From assembly GCF_036021035.1 (NCBI RefSeq), contig NZ_CP107930.1:3844001-3908000 (forward strand): a DNA stretch of 64,000 bases, in the 5' to 3' direction. Origin of the DNA: Kineococcus sp. NBC_00420 (GTDB lineage: Bacteria; Actinomycetota; Actinomycetes; Actinomycetales; Kineococcaceae). A program made the translations under genes and the position numbers. Shown here piece by piece: positions 16,497 to 29,238 of the stretch (position 1 is the stretch's first letter; every line of letters starts with the position of its first letter). The notes under the pieces are model-generated. The model did no database searches and was not told the DNA's origin. It saw nothing but the letters and a program-made list of their open reading frames with translations.

Positions 16497-16745
16497 TCAG
16501 CTCCGGGTGGGGCCGGCGGCGACCTCGTGGACGAACCGGCCGGTGGCCGACAGGTCGGGGGTCAGGACGAGGCGCCAGGCCGCCGGGTCGACCGGCGCCG
16601 AACCGGGGTCGATGCCGTTGGTCAGCAGCCAGTGCCGGAACCGGGCCTGCTCGCCGCGCCACGCACGGCGGTTGAGCCACCACGACACCCACAGCACCCC
16701 GCCCGCGGCGAGCCCGCTCAGCAGCAACCAGAACAGCACCCGCAC
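16497..16745 (-). CDS. Small single-span membrane protein
   Basis: 82 aa from GTG 16745. One N-terminal transmembrane helix (VLFWLLLSGLAAGGVLWVSWWL), then a basic patch NRRAWRGEQARFRHWLL and a soluble tail. Not recognised as a named family. Convergent with the response regulator (18 nt between stops). The frame stays open upstream to 16814 but there it runs into the repeat region, so the shorter start is preferred. Confidence 0.55.
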   Translation of the reverse strand: MRVLFWLLLSGLAAGGVLWVSWWLNRRAWRGEQARFRHWLLTNGIDPGSAPVDPAAWRLVLTPDLSATGRFVHEVAAGPTRS

Positions 16746-16801
16746 AGCTTGGCCGTCGCACCGTCGCCGTGGGTGAACGCGGTGTGAACACCGCCCCGCC
16801 C

Positions 16802-16903
16802 GCGGAAACAACACTTCCCGCCCTCTCCCGGGCCCGCGCCGGGCGGAAAGTGTTGTTTCCGCCCGGCGGGGTGGGGCTGTGAGGGCGGAAAGTGTTGTTC
16901 CGC
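16802..16903. repeat. Composite palindrome with three copies of a ~21-bp arm
   Basis: The left arm GCGGAAACAACACTT.. at 16802-16823 pairs with 16841-16862 (ending GTGTTGTTTCCGC), one mismatch in 22. A third arm, GGGCGGAAAGTGTTGTTCCGC, at 16883-16903, repeats the second in direct orientation minus one T. The element sits just downstream of galK (-), where a terminator is expected, but no T-run follows. Either fold (arm 1 with 2, or 1 with 3) is possible. Confidence 0.7.
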
Positions 16904-16914
16904 GGGCCGGGGGG

Positions 16915-18135
16915 TCAGAGGTCGCGGCCGGCGCCTTCGGAGGGGAGCGCGGTGAGGAACCGGGGGGCGCGCAGACCCTGCTCGGCGAACGCGGCGGCCA
17001 CGGCCTCCGCGACGACCTGCACGCGCCCGGCCGCGACGAGCGCGATCGCGGACCCGCCGAAACCGCCGCCGGTCATGCGGGCGCCGAGGGCGCCGTGGGC
17101 GCGGGCGACGTCGACGGTGAGGTCGAGTTCGCGGCAGGAGACCTCGTAGTCGTCGCGCAGCGAGTCGTGCGACGCGTTCAGCAGGTCACCGATCTCGCCG
17201 GCCCGCCCCTCGTGCAGGAGTTCCGCCGTGCGGCGCACCCGGTCGATCTCGGTGACGGCGTGCCTCACCCGGCGGCGCAGCACGTCACCGTCGGGTTCGG
17301 AGCCGACGCGCTCCAGCGCGGCGCCCAGCGCGGCCGGGTCGACCTCGCGCAGCGTGGGGACGCCGAGGAGTTCCGCTGCGTGCTCGACGTTGGCGCGGCG
17401 CCTGCCGTACTCACCGCCCGCGTGGGAGTGCTCGGCGCGGGTGTCGACGACGAGCAGTGCGAGCCCGGCCCCGGCGAGGTCGAGGGCGACCTGGGAGACG
17501 GTGTCGTCGCGGGTGTCGAGCAGGATCGCGCCGCCCTCGTGGCAGCGCAGCGACGCGGCCTGGTCCATCCCGCCGGTGTTCGCCCCGGCGACGACGTTCT
17601 CGGCCAGCATGCAGGCCCCGGCCAGTGCGGCTCGTCCCGCGTCGTCCAGCGGGGCCCCGATGAGGTCCCCGAGCGCCACCGCGACGGCGCACTCCAGCGC
17701 GGCCGAGGACGACAACCCCGAACCGTAGGGGACGTGGCCGTCGACCAGGGCGTCGAAACCTCCGGTCAGCAGGCCCCCGGCGAACTCCTTCTGCGCCAGC
17801 GCCCACGGGACCCCGGCGACGTAGGCCGCCCAGCCCTGCGGGGACCCGGCGCCGACCTCGGCGAGCGGGAGCTCGACGACGGTGTCCTCCTGCCGGGAAC
17901 GCAGCCGGACGACGCCGTCGGTGCGCGGGCGCAACGCGACGAAGGTCCGGTGCGGCAGGGCCAGCGGCAGGCACAGACCGCCGGTGTAGTCGACGTGCTC
18001 GCCGATGAGGTTCACCCGGCCCGGGGCGGACCAGACGCCCTCGGGCTCGTCGCCGAAGACGTCGCGGAACTCCTTGGCCAGGGCGGTCGCCGTGCTCGGA
18101 CGGTCGGCGGCGTCGAAGAACTCAGGGGTGCTCAT
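16915..18135 (-). CDS. galK: Galactokinase
   Basis: 406 aa GHMP kinase; phosphorylates galactose at C1. Galactokinase signature GRVNLIGEHVDYTGG near residue 40-55, ATP-binding GSGLSSSAALECAVA, and C-terminal MTGGGFGGSAIAL. Last gene of the galactose operon: its ATG overlaps the galT stop (ATGA). Standard length and no missing motifs. Confidence 0.97.
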   Translation of the reverse strand: MSTPEFFDAADRPSTATALAKEFRDVFGDEPEGVWSAPGRVNLIGEHVDYTGGLCLPLALPHRTFVALRPRTDGVVRLRSRQEDTVVELPLAEVGAGSPQGWAAYVAGVPWALAQKEFAGGLLTGGFDALVDGHVPYGSGLSSSAALECAVAVALGDLIGAPLDDAGRAALAGACMLAENVVAGANTGGMDQAASLRCHEGGAILLDTRDDTVSQVALDLAGAGLALLVVDTRAEHSHAGGEYGRRRANVEHAAELLGVPTLREVDPAALGAALERVGSEPDGDVLRRRVRHAVTEIDRVRRTAELLHEGRAGEIGDLLNASHDSLRDDYEVSCRELDLTVDVARAHGALGARMTGGGFGGSAIALVAAGRVQVVAEAVAAAFAEQGLRAPRFLTALPSEGAGRDL

Positions 18136-19261
18136 CGGGAAACCTCACGGAGTCGGGCCGCCACCTTCTCGGGCGTCGTGTCGTTGATCCAGGCCGCCAT
18201 CGCCGATTCGGACCCGGCGAGGAACTTCACCTTCGAGGGGCCGCGCAGCACGCTGAAGACCTGCAGGTGCAGGCGCATCTCGTCGCGCCCCTCGGTCGCG
18301 GGAGCCTGGTACCAGCCCGCGATGTAGGGCAGCGGGTGGTCGTCGGGGTAGTAGCGGTCGAGCCGGCCCAGCAGGTCGAGGTACGCGGCGACCAGGTCGT
18401 CACGCTCCTCCTCGGTCAGGGCCGGGAGGTCGGGGACGTCGCGGTGCGGTGCGAGGTGGACCTCGACGGGCCAGCGGGCCGCGGCGGGGACGTAGGCGGT
18501 GAAGTGCTCGGTCTCGAACACGACCCGCGACCCGGCGCGACGTTCGGCGTCGAGGACGTCGCGGAACAGGTTGCCGCCGGTGGCCGCGCGGTGCTCGCGG
18601 GCCCGGCGCAGCATGGTCTCCATCTTCGGCGCCAGGTAGGGGTAGCCGTAGATCTGACCGTGCGGGTGCGGCAGCGTGACGCCGATCTCCTCGCCGCGGT
18701 TCTCGAAGACGAACACCTGCTCGACGCCCTCGGTCGCGTTGAGGGCCTCGGTGCGGTCGATCCACGCCTCGAGGACCGTGCGCGCCCGGCGCGGGTCGAG
18801 GGTGCCGAACGAGCCGTGGGTGTCGGAGCTGAAGCAGACGACCTCGCAGCGTCCGGCCGCCGGACGGGTCGGCCACAGGGCCTCCCCGTCGAGGAACCCG
18901 CTCTCGCCGCCGATCCGGTTGGAGAACGACGGGAACCGGTTCTCGAAGGCGACGACGTCGTAGCTGGAGTCGGCGATCTCGGTGGGGAAACCACCGGGCA
19001 CGGTGGGGGCCAACGGGTCCTGGTCCGGCGGGGGCATGAGGGTGCGGTCGTTGCGGTGGGAGGCCATCGCGATCCAGTCACCCGTCAGGGGGTCGAAACG
19101 CACCTGGGAACCGCCGCGCACCGTCTCCTCGGCGGGGGGCAGCGGACGGTGGTCGACGGCGTCGCGCACCCGTTCCCCCGACAACCACGGTTCGGTGTCG
19201 TCGAAGTAGATGAGTTCGCGTCCGTCGGCCATCGTGGTCGACGTCTTGCGGAACGGGTGGC

Positions 19262-19265
<4 letters not shown>
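18132..19265 (-). CDS. galT: Galactose-1-phosphate uridylyltransferase
   Basis: 377 aa HIT-superfamily GalT; exchanges UMP between UDP-glucose and galactose-1-P. FDPLTGDWIAMASHRNDR near residue 48-66, GFPTEI, VVCFSSDTHGSF, the catalytic LPHPHGQIYGYP (HPH) near 165-175, and VEVHLAPHRDVPDL. GTG 19265 overlaps the deoR stop by 4 bp (GTGA). A UDP-glucose 4-epimerase (galE), needed to close the Leloir pathway, is not in this window. Confidence 0.97.
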
Positions 19266-23771
<4,506 letters not shown>

Positions 23772-23781
23772 GTGCCCTCCG

Positions 23782-23817
23782 CTGCGACTCGTGCTGCGAC
23801 TCGTGGTGCGGCTCGTG
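23782..23817 (+). repeat. 12-bp tandem repeat, three copies
   Basis: CTGCGACTCGTG at 23782-23793 and 23794-23805, then the variant GTGCGGCTCGTG at 23806-23817, leading straight into the duplicated RNA-ligase tail (TTGCGGGAC). The unit resembles the CTCGTGCTGCGGGAC stretch of the parental gene, so it likely arose by slippage during the same duplication. Confidence 0.75.
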
Positions 23818-23922
23818 TTGCGGGACGAGGTGGCGACCACCACCGTGAGAGGGTTCAACCTCCACGACGACGGCGCCGACGGCGTCCGGTCGCCCCGAGA
23901 GGGCGTCACGTCCCAGCAGTGA
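23813..23922 (+). pseudogene. Diverged tandem duplicate of the RNA-ligase 3' end
   Basis: Ungapped alignment of 23813-23922 with 23662-23771 gives about 83 of 110 identical positions (my count), including both stop codons at the end. The reading frame is conserved and is open from GTG 23791 as a 43-residue peptide with RGFNLHDDGADGV matching KGFSLYEHGGDGV of the parent. No HxT motif is included, so it cannot be an active enzyme. Regarded as a gene fragment; translation is possible but unsupported. Confidence 0.75.
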
Positions 23923-23935
23923 GGGGTCCCTCCCG

Positions 23936-25012
23936 GTGAGCGGTGCCGTCGATCAGGCCAAGAGCGCGGTCAGCACCGTCCAGCGGTCGCTGCCGGCGCG
24001 GGTCTACAAGAAGTACGGCGACGCCCGGGGGAACGTGCTGGCGGGCGGGATCGCGTACTTCGCGTTCTTCTCCATCTTCCCGGCGCTCGCGGTGGCGCTG
24101 ACGATCATCGGGCTCGTGATGACCGGGGTGCCGGAGTTCCGGGACTTCATCACCTCGAACCTGGTCAGCGGGCTCGACAGCTACCTCCCGGGGCTCATCC
24201 ACACCGGGACCTCTGAGGCCGCCGCGGCCTCGTCGGGCGGGGCCAAGGGCATCTACATCGACGACTTCCTCTCCGGCAGCGCCCTGACCTGGGGTCTCGT
24301 CATCTCCACCGTGACCGCCCTCTTCACCGGGCTCGGCTGGATCGACGGCATGCGCCAGGGCGTCCGGGCCATCTACGGCGAGGACGCCGGCGGCGGCAAC
24401 TTCCTGGTCGTGAAGCTGCGCGACCTCGGCGGCATGGTCGTCATCGGGTTCGGCGTCCTGCTCTCCGTCATCGCCGTCGTCGGCACGAACGGCGCGGGCG
24501 GGGTGCTGCTCGACGCGTTCGGCTTCGAACCCTCGACGTGGTCGCGCTGGCTGCTCGCGATCGTGGGTTTCGTCGTCGCGCTGGCGATCGACACCCTGAC
24601 CTTCCTCGCGGTGTTCCGGATCCTGCCCGGCGCGAACCTCCCCGTGCGTGACCTGCTGCAGGGCGCGGTGATCGGCGGGGTCGGGATCGGCCTGCTCAAG
24701 CAGTTCGGGACGGCCATCGCGGGGCGCAGCGCCTCCGGCAACGCGTTCCTCGGGGCGGCCGCGACGTTCGTCGTGCTGCTCGTCCTCATGCAGCTGATCG
24801 CGCGGGTCGTGCTGCTCGCCGCGGCCTGGGCCGCGACCGTGGCCGAGGACAGGGGTTCCCTGCACCCGGACCTGATGGCGCAGGCGCGCCTGCAGGTCCC
24901 GCTCGGCCCGGAGGCACCGGCCGACCACAAGGGCCGGATGCCCTTCGTCTCCGGCCTCGTCGTCGGGGCGATCGGGGCCACCGCCCTCAAGGTCGTGCGC
25001 CGGGGGCGCTGA
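23936..25012 (+). CDS. YihY/BrkB-family inner membrane protein
   Basis: 358 aa, six predicted helices: VLAGGIAYFAFFSIFPALAVAL near 35-60, TWGLVISTVTALFTGLGW, GMVVIGFGVLLSVIAVVG, LLAIVGFVVALAIDTLTFLAVF, LLQGAVIGGVGIGLLKQFG and FVVLLVLMQLIARVVLLAA. The YFAFFSIFPAL and RGNVLAGG signatures are YihY hallmarks. The old name ribonuclease BN is wrong for this family; the role is unknown. C-terminal ~60 residues are soluble. A GAGGGGT ribosome site precedes GTG 23936. Possibly cotranscribed with trpS. Confidence 0.9.
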   Translation: MSGAVDQAKSAVSTVQRSLPARVYKKYGDARGNVLAGGIAYFAFFSIFPALAVALTIIGLVMTGVPEFRDFITSNLVSGLDSYLPGLIHTGTSEAAAASSGGAKGIYIDDFLSGSALTWGLVISTVTALFTGLGWIDGMRQGVRAIYGEDAGGGNFLVVKLRDLGGMVVIGFGVLLSVIAVVGTNGAGGVLLDAFGFEPSTWSRWLLAIVGFVVALAIDTLTFLAVFRILPGANLPVRDLLQGAVIGGVGIGLLKQFGTAIAGRSASGNAFLGAAATFVVLLVLMQLIARVVLLAAAWAATVAEDRGSLHPDLMAQARLQVPLGPEAPADHKGRMPFVSGLVVGAIGATALKVVRRGR

Positions 25013-25033
25013 CCGGGGTGGGATGATCGGGAC

Positions 25034-25261
25034 GTGGTCCTGTCGAAGCGTTCCAGCTGGTTCCTCGTCCTCTTCGGCGTCTGGAGCTGGATCATCTGGC
25101 CCACGTTCCTCAAGAACATCTGGGCGGACCCGCGGTCCTTCGACGACGGCGCCCAGCCCTTCTTCCTCGTCCACCTGGTGCTCGTCGTGGTGAGCCTGGT
25201 GCTGGGGACGGCCATCGCGGTCCTGGGCATCCGCAGCCTCCGCAGCCTCCGCCGCCCCTGA
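25034..25261 (+). CDS. Small two-span membrane protein, SCO4848-like
   Basis: 75 aa. Span 1 WFLVLFGVWSWIIWPTFL (9-26), a short loop with the conserved-looking NIWADPRSFDDGAQPFF, span 2 VHLVLVVVSLVLGTAIAVLGI, and a basic C-terminus RSLRSLRRP. The size, loop and location next to YihY match the actinobacterial SCO4848 family of unknown function. GTG 25034 start; GATGAT 9 nt upstream might be a weak -10 box. Confidence 0.75.
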   Translation: MVLSKRSSWFLVLFGVWSWIIWPTFLKNIWADPRSFDDGAQPFFLVHLVLVVVSLVLGTAIAVLGIRSLRSLRRP

Positions 25262-25263
25262 CG

Positions 25264-25296
25264 CGTGATCTTGCTGGTGGACCCAGCAAGATCACG
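25264..25296. terminator. Bidirectional hairpin between convergent genes
   Basis: Perfect 14-bp arms CGTGATCTTGCTGG / CCAGCAAGATCACG around the loop TGGAC, 3 nt after one stop codon and 9 nt before the stop of the opposing MBL gene. No T-run on either side, as usual in very GC-rich genomes; the position between convergent genes supports a terminator. Confidence 0.65.
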
Positions 25297-25305
25297 AACG
25301 GGCGG

Positions 25306-25935
25306 TCAGAGGGTGACGGTGCTCCCCAGCGGGACGGTCTCCAGGGGCAGTCCGCCCAGGTCGCCGATGAACTGGGCGGTGCTGTGCTGACCGGTCTCGG
25401 ACAGCATGAGGTCGTGGATCTGGATGGCGCGCTGCGGCTTCACGGCCCGCAGGTAGTCGACGCCCTCGCCGACCTTCGACCACGGGCCGCTGGTGGGGAG
25501 CAGCAGCGTCTTCACCGGGACGTTCGGCACCTCGTAGGCGTCGCCGGGGTGGAAGACGTCGCCGTCGACGAGGAAGGCGACGTTCTCCATGACCGGCACG
25601 TCCGCGTGGATGACGGCGTGCTGCCCGCCGAACACGGCGACCTCGAAACCCGCCGCCGTGAAGGTGTCGCCGGCGGCGACGACCTGCACGCGGTCGTCGC
25701 CGACGAACTCGCGCACGCCGGCCGGGCCGAACACGGGGAGTTCCGGACGGGCGGCGAGCGCGGTCTTCAGCGCGTCGGCGTCCACGTGGTCCGGGTGGTC
25801 GTGGGTGTAGAGCACGGCGTCGGCGGCCGCGAGGAGTTCCGGGGTGTTCGGGGTGTAGGCACCCGGGTCGATGAGCAGCGCAGAGCCGTCCTTGCTGAGG
25901 ACGACCGTGGCGTGGGTGTGCTTGGTGAGCTCCAT
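25306..25935 (-). CDS. MBL-fold metallo-hydrolase (UlaG-like)
   Basis: 209 aa metallo-beta-lactamase fold: LLIDPGAY, metal-binding THDHPDHVD (~residue 44-52), later GGQHAVIH, VDGDVFHPGD, and terminal QIHDLML. Short form without extra domains, typical of L-ascorbate-6-P lactonase-like Zn/Mn hydrolases of unknown substrate. Divergent from a MarR gene with an operator-like inverted repeat between them, so it is probably controlled by that regulator. ATG 25935 lies 6 nt after TAGGTT on its strand. Confidence 0.88.
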   Translation of the reverse strand: MELTKHTHATVVLSKDGSALLIDPGAYTPNTPELLAAADAVLYTHDHPDHVDADALKTALAARPELPVFGPAGVREFVGDDRVQVVAAGDTFTAAGFEVAVFGGQHAVIHADVPVMENVAFLVDGDVFHPGDAYEVPNVPVKTLLLPTSGPWSKVGEGVDYLRAVKPQRAIQIHDLMLSETGQHSTAQFIGDLGGLPLETVPLGSTVTL

Positions 25936-25941
25936 GGTCGA

Positions 25942-25990
25942 AACCTACAGCACAACCTGTTCAGGTTGCACTGAAGACTTCGGGTAACCT
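25942..25990. promoter_or_regulatory. Divergent MBL/MarR promoters with inverted-repeat operator
   Basis: Minus-strand -10 TAGGTT (25942-25947) serves the MBL gene and plus-strand -10 TAACCT (25985-25990) the marR gene; both end 6-7 nt from their start codons. Between them lies a 24-bp inverted repeat, AGCACAACCTG-TT-CAGGTTGCACT (25949-25972; 9 of 11 arm positions pair), the size and type of a MarR operator. A repressor here would shut both promoters. Confidence 0.65.
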
Positions 25991-25997
25991 CGAGGCC

Positions 25998-26453
25998 ATG
26001 AAGCCCGACGTGGAGGACCTCGCCCACGACCTCCGGCTCGTCACCGGGGCCCTCATCCGCTCCGTCGAGGGTGGGAACACGTTGCCGCCCATCACCGGCG
26101 CCGTCCTCGGGCTGCTCGCCCGACGGGGTGCGATGACGTCCTCCGACCTTGCCGCCCTGCGGCGGGTCCGGCCGCAGACGATGGCCGTCACCGTCAAGGA
26201 ACTCCTGGAGGCCGGCTACCTCGCCACGGCCCCGCACCCCGTCGACGGGCGCAAGATCCTGCTCGACCTCACCGCCCGTGGACGTACGGCGGTGCTGGCC
26301 GATCGGGAGGGGCGGGTTCGCCGCATCGCCGACGGACTGGGAGCCGGGCTGTCGGACGCGGACCTGCAGACCCTCGCCCGCGCCGTCCCGGTCCTCGCGC
26401 GACTGGTCGACGACCTGGGTGGCGCGATCGACGAGCCGCTGGTCAACGCGTGA
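25998..26453 (+). CDS. MarR-family transcriptional regulator
   Basis: 151 aa winged-helix MarR protein: AVLGLLARRGAMTSSDLAALRRVRPQTMAVTV (helix-turn-helix, ~36-66) then the wing APHPVDGRKILLDLTARGR with the conserved D-x-R. Dimerisation helices at both ends. ATG overlaps nothing upstream but the TGA overlaps the MFS GTG (GTGA), so regulator and pump are one unit. Likely autorepressor of the pump and the divergent MBL gene. Confidence 0.92.
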   Translation: MKPDVEDLAHDLRLVTGALIRSVEGGNTLPPITGAVLGLLARRGAMTSSDLAALRRVRPQTMAVTVKELLEAGYLATAPHPVDGRKILLDLTARGRTAVLADREGRVRRIADGLGAGLSDADLQTLARAVPVLARLVDDLGGAIDEPLVNA

Positions 26454-27832
26454 GTCAGCCCTCCGCGAGTCCTTTCAGCGCCCGGTTCGTCGTCCCCCTG
26501 CTCATCGGTCCCGTCCTCAACCCCGTCAACACCACCATGGTCTCGGTGGCGCTGGTTCCCATCTCCACCGCGCTCGGGGTCGGCTCCAGCACCGTCGTCT
26601 GGCTCGTCGCCGGTCTCTACCTCGCGAGCTCCATCGCCCAGCCCACCATGGGCACGCTGGCCGACCGGTTCGGACCACGCCGGACCTACCTGTTCGGCCT
26701 CGTGGTCGTCGTGGTCGCGGGGATCGTGCCGCTGGTGTCGGCGACGTTCGCGGGGGTCCTCGTCTCCCGCGTCCTCCTCGGGATCGGGACCTCGGCCGCC
26801 TACCCGAGCGCCATGACGATGATCCGCGACCAGTCCGCCCGCGCCGGGGTCGCGACCCCGCCGGCCCTGCTGTCGGCGGTGTCGATCGCAGCGCTCGCGA
26901 CCACGGCCGTCGGTCCCGTCCTCGGGGGTCTCCTCGTCGGCTACTTCGGCTGGCCGGCCGTCTTCGTCGTCAACGTGCCGCTCGCGGGGATCGCCCTGGT
27001 GCTGTCCTGGCTCTGGTTGCCGGGCGACGACACCCGCCCGGCCTCCCGGCTCCTCGCCGATCCCGGTCGCCTCGACGTCGTGGGCATGGCGGGTTTCGCC
27101 GTCACCACCACGACGATGCTGGTGTTCCTGCTCGACCTGGCCTCGGGGTACTGGTGGCTGCTGGCGGGTTCCGTCCTGGTGGGCGCGCTGACGGTCCGCT
27201 GGGAACTCCGTCGCACGGCGCCGTTCATCGACCTGCGGATGCTGCGCCGCAACGGGGCCCTCACCCGCACCTACCTGCGGATGATGCTGCTGTACTTCGG
27301 CTTCTACTCGATGACCTACGGGTACAGCCAGTGGCTGCAGGACGTGGCGGGTTTCTCCAGCGAACGGGCGGGGCTGCTCCAGCTGCCCTCCGCGGTGCTG
27401 GCGGGGTTGGCCTCGGTGCTGGTCGCCCGGACCACCCGGTTGCGGGCGCCGCTCGTCGCGGCCGGGGTGCTGCCGACGCTGGGGGGAGTGCTCCTCGTGC
27501 TGACCGACGCGGGCTCGCCCGTGGGGTTCCTCCTCGTCGTCGCGGGCTGCTTCGGGATCGCGCAGGGACTGGCCTCGGTGTCCAACCAGGCGGCGATGTA
27601 CCGGCAGGCGCCGCCGGAGACGACGGGTGCCGCGTCCGGGCTGTCCCGCACGTTCGTCTACCTGGCGGCCATCGGCTCCTCCGCCCTCGTCGGTCTCGTG
27701 TTCGGGCAGCGGCCCACCGACGCCGGCCTGCACCTCATGGGCTGGGTCGTCGCGCTGTCCTGCCTCGGGGCACTGGCGCTGGCCGTGGGGGACCGGACCC
27801 TTGCGCGGCGCACCCCTGCCGGGGTTGGGTGA
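26450..27832 (+). CDS. MFS transporter, DHA2 (EmrB/QacA-like) drug efflux family
   Basis: 460 aa, about 14 hydrophobic spans. Motif A-like LADRFGPRRTYLFG after span 2, LLGIGTSAAYPSAMTMIRD in span 4, and motif C-like GPVLGGLLVGYFGWPAVF in span 5 (the antiporter motif). PVNTTMVSVALVPIS in span 1 is the D1-like start typical of DHA2 pumps. Proton-driven efflux of toxic compounds is the likely role, under the preceding MarR regulator. Confidence 0.9.
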   Translation: MSQPSASPFSARFVVPLLIGPVLNPVNTTMVSVALVPISTALGVGSSTVVWLVAGLYLASSIAQPTMGTLADRFGPRRTYLFGLVVVVVAGIVPLVSATFAGVLVSRVLLGIGTSAAYPSAMTMIRDQSARAGVATPPALLSAVSIAALATTAVGPVLGGLLVGYFGWPAVFVVNVPLAGIALVLSWLWLPGDDTRPASRLLADPGRLDVVGMAGFAVTTTTMLVFLLDLASGYWWLLAGSVLVGALTVRWELRRTAPFIDLRMLRRNGALTRTYLRMMLLYFGFYSMTYGYSQWLQDVAGFSSERAGLLQLPSAVLAGLASVLVARTTRLRAPLVAAGVLPTLGGVLLVLTDAGSPVGFLLVVAGCFGIAQGLASVSNQAAMYRQAPPETTGAASGLSRTFVYLAAIGSSALVGLVFGQRPTDAGLHLMGWVVALSCLGALALAVGDRTLARRTPAGVG

Positions 27833-27881
27833 GGGCAGCGCGTCGACACCGATGTCGGCGCCGGTGAGAAGGGCTCAGTCC

Positions 27882-29141
27882 GTGACCACGACCGACAGTT
27901 CTGCTGGTACCAGCACGTCTGCTCCGACCGGCAACCGCGCCGTGGCCTACCTCGGCCCCGGCCGGGTCGAGGTGCAGACCATCGACTACCCGACCTTCGA
28001 GCTGAAGGACGGCCCCGGGGTCAACCCCGCCAACGTCGGGCGCAAGGTCGACCACGGCGTCATCCTCAAGCTGGTGGCGACCAACATCTGCGGTTCCGAC
28101 CAGCACATGGTCCGCGGGCGCACCACCGCCCCGCCGAACCTCGTCCTCGGCCACGAGATCACCGGTGAGATCGTCGAGAAGGGCCGCGACGTCGAGTTCC
28201 TCGAGGTCGGCGACCTGGTGTCCGTCCCGTTCAACATCGCCTGCGGTCGCTGCCGCAACTGCAAGGAACGCAAGACGGGCATCTGCCTCAACGTGAACCC
28301 GGACCGCCCCGGATCGGCCTACGGCTACGTCGACATGGGCGGCTGGGTCGGCGGGCAGGCCGACTACGTCCTGGTGCCCTACGCGGACTTCAACTGCCTG
28401 AAGTTCCCCGACAAGGACCAGGCGATGGAGAAGATCCTCGACCTGACCATGCTCTCCGACATCTTCCCGACCGGTTTCCACGGCGCGGTCAGCGCCGGGG
28501 TGGGCGTCGGGTCGACGGTCTACGTCGCGGGCGCCGGTCCGGTGGGCCTCGCGGCCGCCGTCGGCGCGCAGCTGCTGGGCGCGGCCGTCGTCATCGTCGC
28601 CGACCTCAACCCCGAACGGCTGGAACGGGCCCGCAGCTTCGGCTGCGAGACCGTCGACGTCTCGAAGGGGGACCCGCGGGACCAGATCGAACAGATCCTC
28701 GGCGTCCCCGAGGTCGACTCCGGCATCGACGCCGTCGGTTTCGAAGCGCGCGGCCACGGTGCCGGTTCGGGCACCGAGGCGCCCGCGACGGTGCTCAACT
28801 CGCTCATGGAGGTCACCGCGGCGGGCGGGTCGCTCGGCATCCCGGGGCTCTACGTCACGGGTGACCCGGGTGGGGTCGACGAGGCGGCCAAGAAGGGGTC
28901 GCTGTCGCTGGACCTCGGCACCGGCTGGGCGAAGTCGCTGGCCTTCACCACGGGGCAGTGCCCGGTGATGAAGTACCACCGGGGGTTGATGATGGCGATC
29001 CTGCACGACAAGGTGCAGATCGCGAAGGCCGTCGGGGCGACGGCGATCTCGCTGGACGAGGCGCCCGACGCCTACGCGAAGTTCGACGCGGGTGCGCCGC
29101 AGAAGTTCGTCATCGACCCGCACGGCATGATCAAGCGCTGA
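27882..29141 (+). CDS. fdhA: Glutathione-independent formaldehyde dehydrogenase
   Basis: 419 aa zinc-dependent medium-chain dehydrogenase that oxidises formaldehyde with NAD+. Catalytic zinc: Cys70 (NICGSD), His91-Glu92 (LVLGHEITG); structural zinc cysteines in ACGRCRNCKERKTGIC; NAD-binding GAGPVGLAAAVGAQLLG. The long N-terminal segment and YVDMGGWVGGQADYVLVPY insertion are specific to FdhA rather than ordinary alcohol dehydrogenases. GTG 27882 follows GAGAAGG; ATG 27852 would add 10 residues. Stands alone, 49 nt after the MFS gene. Confidence 0.93.
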   Translation: MTTTDSSAGTSTSAPTGNRAVAYLGPGRVEVQTIDYPTFELKDGPGVNPANVGRKVDHGVILKLVATNICGSDQHMVRGRTTAPPNLVLGHEITGEIVEKGRDVEFLEVGDLVSVPFNIACGRCRNCKERKTGICLNVNPDRPGSAYGYVDMGGWVGGQADYVLVPYADFNCLKFPDKDQAMEKILDLTMLSDIFPTGFHGAVSAGVGVGSTVYVAGAGPVGLAAAVGAQLLGAAVVIVADLNPERLERARSFGCETVDVSKGDPRDQIEQILGVPEVDSGIDAVGFEARGHGAGSGTEAPATVLNSLMEVTAAGGSLGIPGLYVTGDPGGVDEAAKKGSLSLDLGTGWAKSLAFTTGQCPVMKYHRGLMMAILHDKVQIAKAVGATAISLDEAPDAYAKFDAGAPQKFVIDPHGMIKR

Positions 29142-29189
29142 CAATCTGTCCAGTGCTGCGCAGGTGAACTAGGCAGACTGCCCGCCATC

Positions 29190-29220
29190 GGCGCGCTACG
29201 GTGTGACCACGTAGTGCGCC
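29190..29220 (+). promoter_or_regulatory. Inverted repeat over a TACGGT -10 box, upstream of the dioxygenase
   Basis: GGCGCGCTACG (29190-29200) and CGTAGTGCGCC (29210-29220) pair at 10 of 11 positions around GTGTGACCA. The repeat contains TACGGT at 29197-29202, a candidate -10 box 36 nt upstream of GTG 29239. It could be an operator or a hairpin at the mRNA 5' end. Confidence 0.5.
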
Positions 29221-29238
29221 GATGATGGGAGCTCCACC

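Noticed and set aside
16497-16814. Longer 105-residue version of the small membrane protein
   Set aside because: The upstream part is Arg-rich and runs into the composite palindrome; GTG 16745 gives a normal N-terminal membrane helix.
23936-25012. Annotation as ribonuclease BN
   Set aside because: The YihY/BrkB family was historically misnamed; this is a six-span membrane protein without nuclease motifs.
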